Below are positions 1 to 5,111 of a stretch of DNA of 9,430 nt, piece after piece. The first letter of the stretch is position 1; every line of letters begins with the position of its first letter. The stretch is from Microcaldota archaeon (lineage in GTDB: Archaea > B1Sed10-29 > JACOVT01). The translations under genes were made by a program, and so were the position numbers. The notes below the pieces were generated by a model. That model did no database searches. It was not told the origin of the DNA and worked only from the letters and a program-made list of their open reading frames with translations. The stretch covers positions 1 to 9,430 of the forward strand of contig JACOVT010000076.1 of NCBI GenBank assembly GCA_016177165.1, in the 5' to 3' direction.

Positions 1-966
1 GGCCTCAAACTAATCTACGACACCGAAAAGCCAAAAATAATAACGAGCGGCTCTTCCTCGCTAGAACTTAAGGTAAACATACTCCCATACCTGGTTGGCC
101 GCGCGTTTACCTTTGATCTTCTGACATTCAGTTTCGGAGAATTCCTGAAAAGCAAGGACCACTCCCTTGCTAGGATATTCTATGAAAAAAATAATTCAGT
201 CAAGGCATTCATTGCAGAAGGCAAAGAGATAGGCAAGCCATCGTTTGCAGCAGAGCTTGCTAATCACTTTAAGGAATACGCTGTTTTCGGAGGTTACCCC
301 GAAGCCGTGATGGCGCCCAGAGATGAGAAAACACTAGTCATCGACTCCTTGAGGAGCACCTATCTGGAGAAGGATGTGGCAGCATTTTTCCACGTCTATG
401 ACACGTCAAAGTTTGAGGATTTTGTAAAAGTTCTTGCCTTTCAGACGGCAAACGTGCTTTCAGTTTCGGTTGTAGCAAAGGAGCTTGGCATCGGTTTAAA
501 GAAAGCCGAGGAATTCCTGGAAATTCTTCAACATACTTACCTGGTACGCCTGCTGCGTCCCTTCCACCGAAATCTTTCCACAGAGGTGCGAAAGTCCAGG
601 AAGGTTTACTTCCTAGACCTCGGCTTGAGAAACTCAGTCATGGGCAATTTTATCGAGTTCGACAAAAGAGAAGATCAGGGCAAGCTTCTGGAAAACTTCG
701 TCTTTAGGGAGCTGACAGCAAGCTTCGGCGACTGGGAAATAAGATACTGGCGCACAACCGCCAAGGCAGAGGTTGACTTCGTGTTAATGAAGGGCGACCA
801 GATCGTCCCGATAGAAGTCAAGGCCGGCGGCAAGCCGGGCAAAAGCTTCTATAGCTTCTGCCAAACCTACAAGCCAAAAAGAGCCGTAATTGTCACCTTA
901 GACCGCTTCGAAAAGGCCAAAATCGGGAACACGACTGTTTACTACGTGCCGGCATTCTACCTTTAG
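1..966 (+). CDS. AAA-type ATPase with C-terminal DUF4143 nuclease-like domain, 5' truncated
   Basis: The frame is open from the first base, so the gene starts outside the window; 321 residues are visible. The start resembles the sensor region of the archaeal AAA_14 ATPases (an I-I-T-S-G-S-S-S stretch at residues 13-20, then G-R-x-F-T-F and S-F-x-E-F-L). F-G-G-Y-P-E-A follows near residue 97, a typical link into DUF4143. The C-terminal part has a PD-(D/E)xK-like pattern: E231, D259 and E272-V-K274. Walker A and B must lie upstream. Proteins of this family are about 380-450 aa, so roughly a quarter is missing. Their exact role is unknown; they are scattered, often laterally transferred ATPases. 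The codon use is clearly more A/T-rich than that of every other gene here, which fits transfer. The family call is confident; the function is not. Confidence 0.85.
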   Translation, partial: GLKLIYDTEKPKIITSGSSSLELKVNILPYLVGRAFTFDLLTFSFGEFLKSKDHSLARIFYEKNNSVKAFIAEGKEIGKPSFAAELANHFKEYAVFGGYPEAVMAPRDEKTLVIDSLRSTYLEKDVAAFFHVYDTSKFEDFVKVLAFQTANVLSVSVVAKELGIGLKKAEEFLEILQHTYLVRLLRPFHRNLSTEVRKSRKVYFLDLGLRNSVMGNFIEFDKREDQGKLLENFVFRELTASFGDWEIRYWRTTAKAEVDFVLMKGDQIVPIEVKAGGKPGKSFYSFCQTYKPKRAVIVTLDRFEKAKIGNTTVYYVPAFYL

Positions 967-987
967 GCCGGCCAAAAAGAGCCGGCC
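966..987. repeat. Perfect 7-bp inverted repeat at the end of the ATPase gene
   Basis: GGCCGGC (966-972) and GCCGGCC (981-987) can pair around an A-rich 8-nt loop, with the stem beginning in the stop codon. No T-run follows, so this does not look like a U-tract archaeal terminator. It may be a 3'-end hairpin. The function is not shown. Confidence 0.4.
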
Positions 988-1034
988 GCCTGTGCCGCTG
1001 GAAGCGCCATTGAGCCGCTGCTCAAGCAGAAAAG

Positions 1035-1334
1035 CTAATATGGAAGCGGCCTTGGCTTGCCACCAAGCCCCAATACCAGCATCCTCAGCTCTGCTGCACG
1101 CTGGTTTTCTCCGGCTTCTACCGCTCGTTTAAACGCGTTCCCGGCGCGGGCGAGCAGCCTAGATCGGGGTACCTCTTCTCCTTTCCCAAGTATGTCAAGT
1201 TCTCTTGCCCGTTCCGCAAGCAGGGGCGCGACCAGCGCTCTAGGACTCAACAGCACCATGCCCCCTGCCAAGTGCATGAAAGGACCCCGCCGCGTGGCGA
1301 GAGCCGCGCGCCTGCGCCCTGCTCTTGCGGTCAT
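1035..1334 (-). CDS. Small basic protein of unknown function (99 aa)
   Basis: I do not recognise this protein. It is rich in Ala, Arg and Leu, with a strongly basic N-terminus (T-A-R-A-G-R-R-R), a hydrophobic stretch near residues 20-40, and an amphipathic helical C-terminal half ending in G-G-K-P-R-P-L-P-Y. An overlapping plus-strand frame (1057-1362) has low-complexity Ser/Ala content and looks like its shadow. The main support is the promoter: the TATA element at 1363-1358 is centred 26.5 nt before the ATG, the leaderless distance, and matches the one serving maf on the other strand. It is divergent from maf. There is no signal peptide or clear membrane segment. Confidence 0.6.
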   Translation of the reverse strand: MTARAGRRRAALATRRGPFMHLAGGMVLLSPRALVAPLLAERARELDILGKGEEVPRSRLLARAGNAFKRAVEAGENQRAAELRMLVLGLGGKPRPLPY

Positions 1335-1357
1335 CAGGGTTTTCGTGTGTTTCGCTG

Positions 1358-1363
1358 TTTAAA
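1358..1363 (-). promoter_or_regulatory. TATA box for the 99-aa gene (leaderless)
   Basis: TTTAAA lies inside TTTTAAACAGC when read on the minus strand. Its centre is 26.5 nt from the ATG at 1334, so transcription would begin at or next to the start codon. The same 11-nt string occurs on the plus strand at 1392-1402. Confidence 0.6.
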
Positions 1364-1392
1364 AGCGCACACATGCCGCGTGACATCAGCGT

Positions 1393-1398
1393 TTTAAA
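1393..1398 (+). promoter_or_regulatory. TATA box for maf (leaderless)
   Basis: TTTAAA within TTTTAAACAGC (1392-1402) is centred 25.5 nt before the ATG at 1421. This decides that start over in-frame upstream codons (from 1325), because those would lie before the predicted transcription start. Confidence 0.65.
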
Positions 1399-1420
1399 CA
1401 GCCGCTCCCACGGCGTTCAC

Positions 1421-1987
1421 ATGCGCATCATACTAGCGTCGCAGTCGGCTTTCCGCAAACGCGCGCTCGACATTCTTGGGTTGAAGTACGAGACGACCCC
1501 GAGCAGCATCGATGAGAAAGCAATAAGAGACAGCGACCCCATGGCGCTTGCCCGCAAGCTGTCAGAGGCAAAGGCAAAAGCTGTGGGTGAAAAGAATCCT
1601 GACTCTATAGTGATCGCTTCAGACTTGCTGGTCACGTTGGGAAACAAAGTCTACGAGAAACCTGAGAACGAGGAGGACGCGTTTCGGATGCTTCGCTCTT
1701 ACTCGGGCAAGGAAGTCAGCGTGATCACCGGCCTTGCGATATACAACTCAGCGACAATGAAACTGCTTTCAACCGCAGTGAAGGACACCGCCAAGTTCCG
1801 CTCGCTCACGGACAGCGAGATACGCGACTACATGGCACGCTATCCGGTATTGAAGTGCGCGGGCGCTTTCGAGGGAGACGGGCTCCTTAGGTTCTCTGAA
1901 AGCTTTAGCGGCAAGCTGGCATTCCTTACGGCGCTCCCGATCAACGAGCTCGTGCTGTTCTTGCGTGAAAACGGCGTTAATGTCTAA
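1421..1987 (+). CDS. maf: Maf-family nucleoside triphosphate pyrophosphatase
   Basis: This 188-aa protein has the usual Maf length (about 190 aa). Maf proteins hydrolyse (d)NTPs to the monophosphate and pyrophosphate in the cytosol, cleaning the pool of non-canonical or excess nucleotides. Seen here are the N-terminal L-A-S-Q-S-x-x-R-K motif, S-I-D-E-K-A, the catalytic Asp in I-A-S-D-L-L-V, K-P-E-N-x-x-D-A, the L-x-x-Y-S-G-K turn, F-R-x-L-T-x-x-E-I-x-x-Y, and C-A-G-A-F-x-x-x-G followed by a final L-P-I-N-E-L helix. Two positions deviate: the usual S-P-R is S-A-F-R, and the D-T/D-Q pair is D-L, so substrate preference cannot be read off. The frame could begin at 1325, but the leaderless promoter and the family N-terminus fix the start at 1421. 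Its divergent neighbour has a matching promoter element. Confidence 0.9.
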   Translation: MRIILASQSAFRKRALDILGLKYETTPSSIDEKAIRDSDPMALARKLSEAKAKAVGEKNPDSIVIASDLLVTLGNKVYEKPENEEDAFRMLRSYSGKEVSVITGLAIYNSATMKLLSTAVKDTAKFRSLTDSEIRDYMARYPVLKCAGAFEGDGLLRFSESFSGKLAFLTALPINELVLFLRENGVNV

Positions 1988-2055
1988 CGTGCCCACATGT
2001 TGGTGGATTGCTCGCACGCGGAATGAAAACTTTGATTCAAGCAAGCCAGGGCCAG

Positions 2056-2484
2056 CTAGCGCTCGCGCATTTCTCTTAGTAGCTTCGAGCCTTCCCGGCC
2101 CCACCAGCCTTGGCTGACCGCAAGGTCGAAAGTCCTTGGCACGTTGTGGCCTGCCCGCGAAAGGAGGTCTAGTAGCAGGGCGCCTTTGGTGCGCGCGTCT
2201 GCAGCGCCCCGCTCGCCTGCCCGGTAGCTGGTTATCACGGGCCCCAAGGCGCCAAGGACTGCTGCTGAAAACTGGGCATTGGTAGGTTTTTGGGGCAGGT
2301 TCAGATCAAACCTAGACGCCCTTGCGGTGAGGTCGCTCCCGATCTGCCGCTCTGGAGCGCTGCGCCGAACCAATTTTGGCTCGGTCATGAACCTTCTCGG
2401 AGCCAAGCCGCCAAGCCGCCTTGCATAAGGGAGTTGGCGTCCCGCTGGGTTGAGGCTGGCGTGCCTCTTGTGGACCGCTGGCAT
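2056..2484 (-). CDS. Unknown protein (142 aa)
   Basis: I do not recognise this one. The first 45 residues are Arg-rich and look disordered. Residues from about 65 to the end are more structured, containing L-P-Q-K-P-T-N-A-Q-F, then A-L-G-P-V-I-T-S-Y, R-T-K-G-A-L-L-L-D-L-L, Q-G-W-W-G-R-E and a charged helical tail. No membrane segment or cysteine motif is seen. The ATG at 2484 lies 24.5 nt from the centre of the palindromic TATA at 2505-2512, which supports a leaderless transcript and this start. A later Met (M-T-E-P-K) is possible but does not fit the promoter. It converges with maf (68 nt gap) and is divergent from the exported protein at 2534. Confidence 0.6.
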   Translation of the reverse strand: MPAVHKRHASLNPAGRQLPYARRLGGLAPRRFMTEPKLVRRSAPERQIGSDLTARASRFDLNLPQKPTNAQFSAAVLGALGPVITSYRAGERGAADARTKGALLLDLLSRAGHNVPRTFDLAVSQGWWGREGSKLLREMRER

Positions 2485-2504
2485 GATGAATCTATGTTGG
2501 TTGT

Positions 2505-2512
2505 TTTATAAA
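2505..2512. promoter_or_regulatory. Palindromic TATA box shared by two divergent genes
   Basis: TTTATAAA reads the same on both strands. Its centre (2508.5) is 24.5 nt from the minus-strand ATG at 2484 and 25.5 nt from the plus-strand ATG at 2534. One element could therefore place leaderless transcripts in both directions. Confidence 0.6.
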
Positions 2513-2533
2513 TAGGCGGAGAGAAGGATGGTC

Positions 2534-3262
2534 ATGCGCATGCCAGATTTGGTTTTGCTGCTCGCGCCGGCGGCCCTCGCTGTTGACGTTTCGCGGGTGT
2601 CGACTCATGCGTTCGATGCCAGCATGGTCGACCACGCCGAGTATACGGATTACTTCCACGGCGATTACGCCTTGAGGGTCGAAGACTGGATAAACGCTTC
2701 CGGGAGCGAGTATGTGTTCGTGCGCTCGCGCCTGCCGCCGGGCTTCAACCTTACGAGCTGGCAGGTCAACACCAGCAGCGTGGAGTCTGCTGTCATGGCT
2801 ATTGGGACGAATGACGCTTATGCTTCCAAGCGCGGCGACACTTGGAAGGTGGGCGGAAAGGGGTTCATCGACAGGATCTGCGACGAGCTCCAGCCCCAAA
2901 CGATGCAGCGGATCGAGCAGGAGTTCGAGTCCACCATCATCCTGCCAGGGGGCATGGAAGTCATAGAAGCGCCGGACAGCAAGGCTGACAACCTGCGCTA
3001 CATCGAGTATGATTACTCGGTGAGCGTCAACGGGCGGAAGCTGGTCGAGAAGCTCAAGCTGGCGGTAAAGGGGGACGTGGACGTGGTGAACTACTGCAAC
3101 GAGAGGTCGCAGCTGGAAGAGGTGCTACGCAAAGGTTTCATTGTTGGGCGCCGGTCATCGACGCCGGCTTACTCGTATGCCACGCTTGCTGGCCTGGCCG
3201 TTCTGGTCGTTCTTGTTTACAGCGCAGCCAGACTCGTTGGAAAATCGAGGAGGAGAAAGTGA
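2534..3262 (+). CDS. Exported, C-terminally membrane-anchored protein with N-glycosylation sequons
   Basis: This 242-aa protein is of unknown family. Residues 1-18 form a short hydrophobic signal-like segment (L-V-L-L-L-A-P-A-A-L-A-V). A long extracytoplasmic domain follows, then a C-terminal membrane helix at about 215-234 and a basic K-S-R-R-R-K tail, giving N-out/C-in topology. Three N-x-S/T sequons lie in the outer domain (N54, N72, N79), and two cysteines (about 116 and 188) could pair. ATGs at 2528, 2534 and 2540 are all in frame; 2534 is chosen because it sits 25.5 nt from the TATA centre. A purine-rich GGAGAGAAGG at 2518-2527 would favour 2528 if the transcript began earlier. The stop overlaps flpA by 4 nt, so the two are co-transcribed. 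The sequons make it a candidate substrate of the AglB encoded in this window (inference). Confidence 0.8.
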   Translation: MRMPDLVLLLAPAALAVDVSRVSTHAFDASMVDHAEYTDYFHGDYALRVEDWINASGSEYVFVRSRLPPGFNLTSWQVNTSSVESAVMAIGTNDAYASKRGDTWKVGGKGFIDRICDELQPQTMQRIEQEFESTIILPGGMEVIEAPDSKADNLRYIEYDYSVSVNGRKLVEKLKLAVKGDVDVVNYCNERSQLEEVLRKGFIVGRRSSTPAYSYATLAGLAVLVVLVYSAARLVGKSRRRK

Positions 3263-3918
3263 AAAAGCTTTTTCCGGGCGTGTTCGTTAAAGGAAACAAG
3301 ATCTACACGATCTCGCTAGCGCCCGGATATTCCGTGTATGGCGAGCGGCTCGAGACCGCCGGCGAAAAAGAGTACCGCGAATGGGACCCATTTCGCTCAA
3401 AGCTTGGCGCTGCCATGGCAAAAGGCCTGCGGCATTTCCCGATCAGGCCGGGCGACAGGGTGCTCTACCTCGGGGCGGCGCAGGGAACAACGGCAAGCCA
3501 CGTGTCCGACTTGGTGGGAAGGAACGGCGTGGTTTTCTGTGTCGAGTTTGCACCCCGAGCTTTTGAGAAACTCTTACCAGTGTGCGAGTCGCGAGAGAAC
3601 ATGATCCCTTTGCTGGCTGACGCGGGCGACCCGTCAAAGTATTCCGAGACTGTTGGACTTGTTGACTCGGTTTTTCAGGACGTGGCGCAGCCAAACCAGG
3701 CTGACATACTGGTGCGCAACTGCGCACTGTTAAGAAAGGACGGCCTAGCGGCGATAGCCATCAAGTCGCGCAGCGTCGACGTGACCGAAGCCCCTGCAAA
3801 AGTGTTCGATAAAGAGCTGGCCACGATACGGAAAGCTGGTCTTGAGCAGCTGGAAGTGGTCAGGCTGGAGCCTTTTGAGAAAGACCATGCGCTGGCAGTT
3901 TTCCGAAAGCCGGTTTAG
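3259..3918 (+). CDS. flpA: Fibrillarin-like rRNA/tRNA 2'-O-methyltransferase
   Basis: This is the archaeal fibrillarin homologue (219 aa), the SAM-dependent catalytic subunit of the box C/D sRNP; it works with Nop5 and L7Ae to 2'-O-methylate rRNA and tRNA. Seen are the N-terminal V-Y-G-E-R-L...Y-R-E-W-D-P-F-R-S-K-L region (26-49), the SAM loop V-L-Y-L-G-A-A-Q-G-T-T-x-S-H-V-S-D at 68-84, V-E-F-A-P-R (95-100), D-A-G-D-P (121-125), F-Q-D-V-A-Q-P-N-Q (139-147) and I-K-S-R-S-V-D (168-174). The A-Q-G in the SAM loop replaces the usual A-S-G. The start is a GTG preceded by a strong purine-rich SD (GAGGAGGAG, 3247-3255), and GTGA is shared with the upstream stop, so translation is coupled. No nop5 gene is adjacent, unlike in many archaea. 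Confidence 0.95.
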   Translation: MKKLFPGVFVKGNKIYTISLAPGYSVYGERLETAGEKEYREWDPFRSKLGAAMAKGLRHFPIRPGDRVLYLGAAQGTTASHVSDLVGRNGVVFCVEFAPRAFEKLLPVCESRENMIPLLADAGDPSKYSETVGLVDSVFQDVAQPNQADILVRNCALLRKDGLAAIAIKSRSVDVTEAPAKVFDKELATIRKAGLEQLEVVRLEPFEKDHALAVFRKPV

Positions 3919-4703
3919 AGTCGCCTCACAAAAACATCAACCATGTCGGTGAGGGTGGACTTCTCGAGTATTTTTGAGCTGAACATGCCCTCGCGCTTGA
4001 AGGCGCAGTTGAACACGAGGGTCGGCGCCGGCAGGTTTATCTCGCCCGGCTCTGTGTAGGAGTCGGCCAGCTTGGTCGACGCTGGCGCAAGCACCGAGTA
4101 GCCTAAATCTTGCTGCCTTTCCCTTACTTTTGAGCGCATTTGTTCGGTCGTGCAGTTGCTTGATATTCCCAAGTCAGCGCAGGAGCGCCCTACTATCGTC
4201 GAGACGCAGCTGGCGTCGGTCGTGCCGTTCTGGGCGCACACGAACGAGAGCGCCTCTTCGTACGAGGCGCCGTCAGTGAAGCTCTTGCTGCAGATCAGGT
4301 AGGATGAGTCGGAATTGAACGCGGTGCAGACTTTCTCCACTTCTATCTTGGTGGAGTAGACGCTGGTTATGGATTCGATCATTCTGGCCTGCTCTGAGCA
4401 GCTTTCGCAGAAGGGCTCGTAGAACGCCTGTATCTTGAGTTTCCCGTGGGTTGCGGAACACTGGTCGGAATGCACGAGCGATATCATGTTGAACGACGCG
4501 TTGGAAAGGTCGGCAAGGAACGATGCCGAGTATCCTTCCGTGGCGCCCTTGGACTGGATGAGTTGCCATTGGGAGTAGAACGCGAACCCGAATGCCAGCA
4601 GTAGAAGTATTACAAGCGGCTTGTAGCCTGCTGACAGCCTCTTTGCACGCTCCACGAGCGCCATTGCCTCGCGGACCTGCCTTGTGTCTTTCTTTCCATC
4701 CAT
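3915..4703 (-). CDS. Membrane-anchored thioredoxin-fold protein (DsbA-like), cysteine-rich
   Basis: This 262-aa protein has a basic cytosolic N-terminus, one membrane helix (about 29-43) and an extracytoplasmic thioredoxin-like domain. The redox motif is C99-E-S-C102 after I-Q-A-F-Y-E-P-F, where thioredoxin folds place it. A cis-proline candidate is P227 in L-P-A-P-T-L-V-F, the expected position opposite the CxxC. An all-helical insert with extra cysteines lies between, as in DsbA-type folds. Ten cysteines in total suggest structural disulfides as well as a redox pair. Sequons at N68, N159 and N183 mark possible AglB targets. The probable role is disulfide formation or isomerisation outside the cell membrane; the substrate is unknown. 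The stop overlaps the end of convergent flpA by 4 nt. The start is supported by a good SD (GGGGGTG) five nt upstream. Confidence 0.8.
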   Translation of the reverse strand: MDGKKDTRQVREAMALVERAKRLSAGYKPLVILLLLAFGFAFYSQWQLIQSKGATEGYSASFLADLSNASFNMISLVHSDQCSATHGKLKIQAFYEPFCESCSEQARMIESITSVYSTKIEVEKVCTAFNSDSSYLICSKSFTDGASYEEALSFVCAQNGTTDASCVSTIVGRSCADLGISSNCTTEQMRSKVRERQQDLGYSVLAPASTKLADSYTEPGEINLPAPTLVFNCAFKREGMFSSKILEKSTLTDMVDVFVRRL

Positions 4704-4708
4704 CTGAA

Positions 4709-4753
4709 CACCCCCGTAATAGCGTTATGAGATTCTTTTATCTCGTATAAAAA
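4709..4753 (-). promoter_or_regulatory. Promoter and SD of the thioredoxin-fold gene; T-run downstream of the tRNA array
   Basis: On the minus strand TTTTTATA (4753-4746) is centred about 46 nt before the ATG, giving a leader of about 20 nt that contains GGGGGTG (4715-4709), one mismatch from GGAGGTG. GATAAAA (near 4742-4736) is an alternative TATA. The T5 run comes right after the repeat array and could also end transcripts from the upstream tRNA. Which role applies cannot be settled from sequence. Confidence 0.45.
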
Positions 4754-4760
4754 TCCAACC

Positions 4761-4809
4761 CTTTCTTTCCCGGGGTTGCGAAGGGGCGGAGCCCCTCGAA
4801 AGAAAGGGC
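4761..4809 (-). repeat. Intron-like hairpin element, tandem copy distal to the tRNA
   Basis: This 49-bp unit is identical to 4833-4881, with a period of 72 bp. Read on the minus strand it folds as CCCTTTCTTT pairing with AAAGAAAGGG (10 bp), enclosing a nested CGA-GGGGC-TCC-GCCCC-T-TCG hairpin. Its outer arms match those of introns 1 and 3 of the tRNA; its inner loop is unrelated to theirs. GGTTGG occurs on both sides of this copy. Confidence 0.8.
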
Positions 4810-4832
4810 CCCAACCTCTTTCTTTGTCTGCA

Positions 4833-4881
4833 CTTTCTTTCCCGGGGTTGCGAAGGGGCGGAGCCCCTCGAAAGAAAGGGC
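4833..4881 (-). repeat. Intron-like hairpin element, tandem copy abutting the tRNA 3' end
   Basis: This is the second exact copy of the 49-bp unit; it begins three nt after the discriminator base of the tRNA. On the minus strand it is followed by TGCAGACAAAGAAAG, the same 3' arm found at the ends of introns 1 and 3, so it is a fuller relative of those introns than the distal copy. Confidence 0.8.
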
Positions 4882-4897
4882 TGTGGGCCCGCCCGGA

Positions 4898-4956
4898 TTT
4901 CCTCCGCTTTCTTTGTCTGTACTTTCTTTACACAGATTGCACAGAAAAGAAAGGGC
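4898..4956 (-). other. tRNA intron 3, T-loop (59/60), 59 nt
   Basis: BHB register: outer helix is the intact T-stem, bulge AA^T on the 3' side, central helix TTCA with AGGA (3 of 4 pairs), bulge AA^G on the 5' side. The inner helix is CC-CTTTCTTT-TCTGT with ACAGA-C-AAAGAAAG-C-GG, a long stem with single-base bulges. Splicing gives the T-loop TTCAAAT. A one-nt shift (A58^A59) gives the same mature RNA. Its 5' arm, including the last exon base, is identical over 18 nt to intron 1. Confidence 0.8.
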
Positions 4957-4978
4957 TTTGAACCAGGGACCTCCGGTT

Positions 4979-5022
4979 ATCCGCGGCGCGGACAACTGTT
5001 GTATTTGTTGAAGAGCGTGCCA
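4979..5022 (-). other. tRNA intron 2, anticodon loop (37/38), 44 nt
   Basis: This is the canonical archaeal site. Outer helix: the 5-bp anticodon stem. Bulges: TA^T and AT^A. Inner helix: GGC (5021-5019) with GCC (4987-4985). The central 4-nt helix (CTTA with GCGG) has the right length but only two pairs, a relaxed BHB. This intron is unrelated in sequence to introns 1 and 3; it contains ACAAC-A-GTTGT, a short inverted repeat. Confidence 0.75.
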
Positions 5023-5046
5023 TATAAGACCGGCGCTCTAACCAGG

Positions 5047-5111
5047 TTTCTCGCCCATTCATTTCTTTGTCTGCACTTTCTCTCTGCCGACCTCACAGAA
5101 AAGAAAGGGCT
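5047..5111 (-). other. tRNA intron 1, D-loop (after position 15), 65 nt
   Basis: BHB register on the minus strand: central helix GCTC with GAGA (3 of 4 pairs), bulges AG^A and AA^C, inner helix GCCC (5110-5107) with GGGC (5056-5053). Cutting after the second bulge base on each side joins G15 to C16 and gives a standard D-loop. A longer internal stem follows: TTTCTTT-TCTG with CAGA-C-AAAGAAA. Homologous to intron 3. Confidence 0.8.

Larger units (their letters stand above)
4818..5083 (-). repeat. Three dispersed copies of a 23-nt repeat arm (4818-4840, 4907-4929, 5061-5083)
   Basis: The 4818-4840 and 4907-4929 copies differ by one base (C/T at the centre). The 5061-5083 copy differs from the first at both ends only. 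The shared core on the plus strand is TTTCTTTGTCTGYACTTTCT. One copy lies next to the tandem element, one in the T-loop intron and one in the D-loop intron, so they define a common 3' arm of this intron family. Confidence 0.85.

Noticed and set aside
966..987. Intrinsic terminator for the ATPase gene.
   Set aside because: The hairpin has no following T-run, so it is listed only as an inverted repeat.
1057..1362. Plus-strand 101-codon frame antisense to the 99-aa gene.
   Set aside because: Its Ser/Ala/Pro-rich composition is typical of a shadow frame, there is no promoter at the right distance, and the minus-strand gene has one.
4738..4995. Open frames on both strands through the repeat array with repeated peptides such as S-F-E-G-L-R-P-F-A-T-P-G-K-K.
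   Set aside because: The repeated peptide is only a translation of the 49-bp direct repeat, and the frames run through the tRNA exons.
4761..5111. CRISPR array.
   Set aside because: Only two exact repeats occur, spacing is not regular beyond them, and the related arms lie inside tRNA loops and pair with each other as introns.
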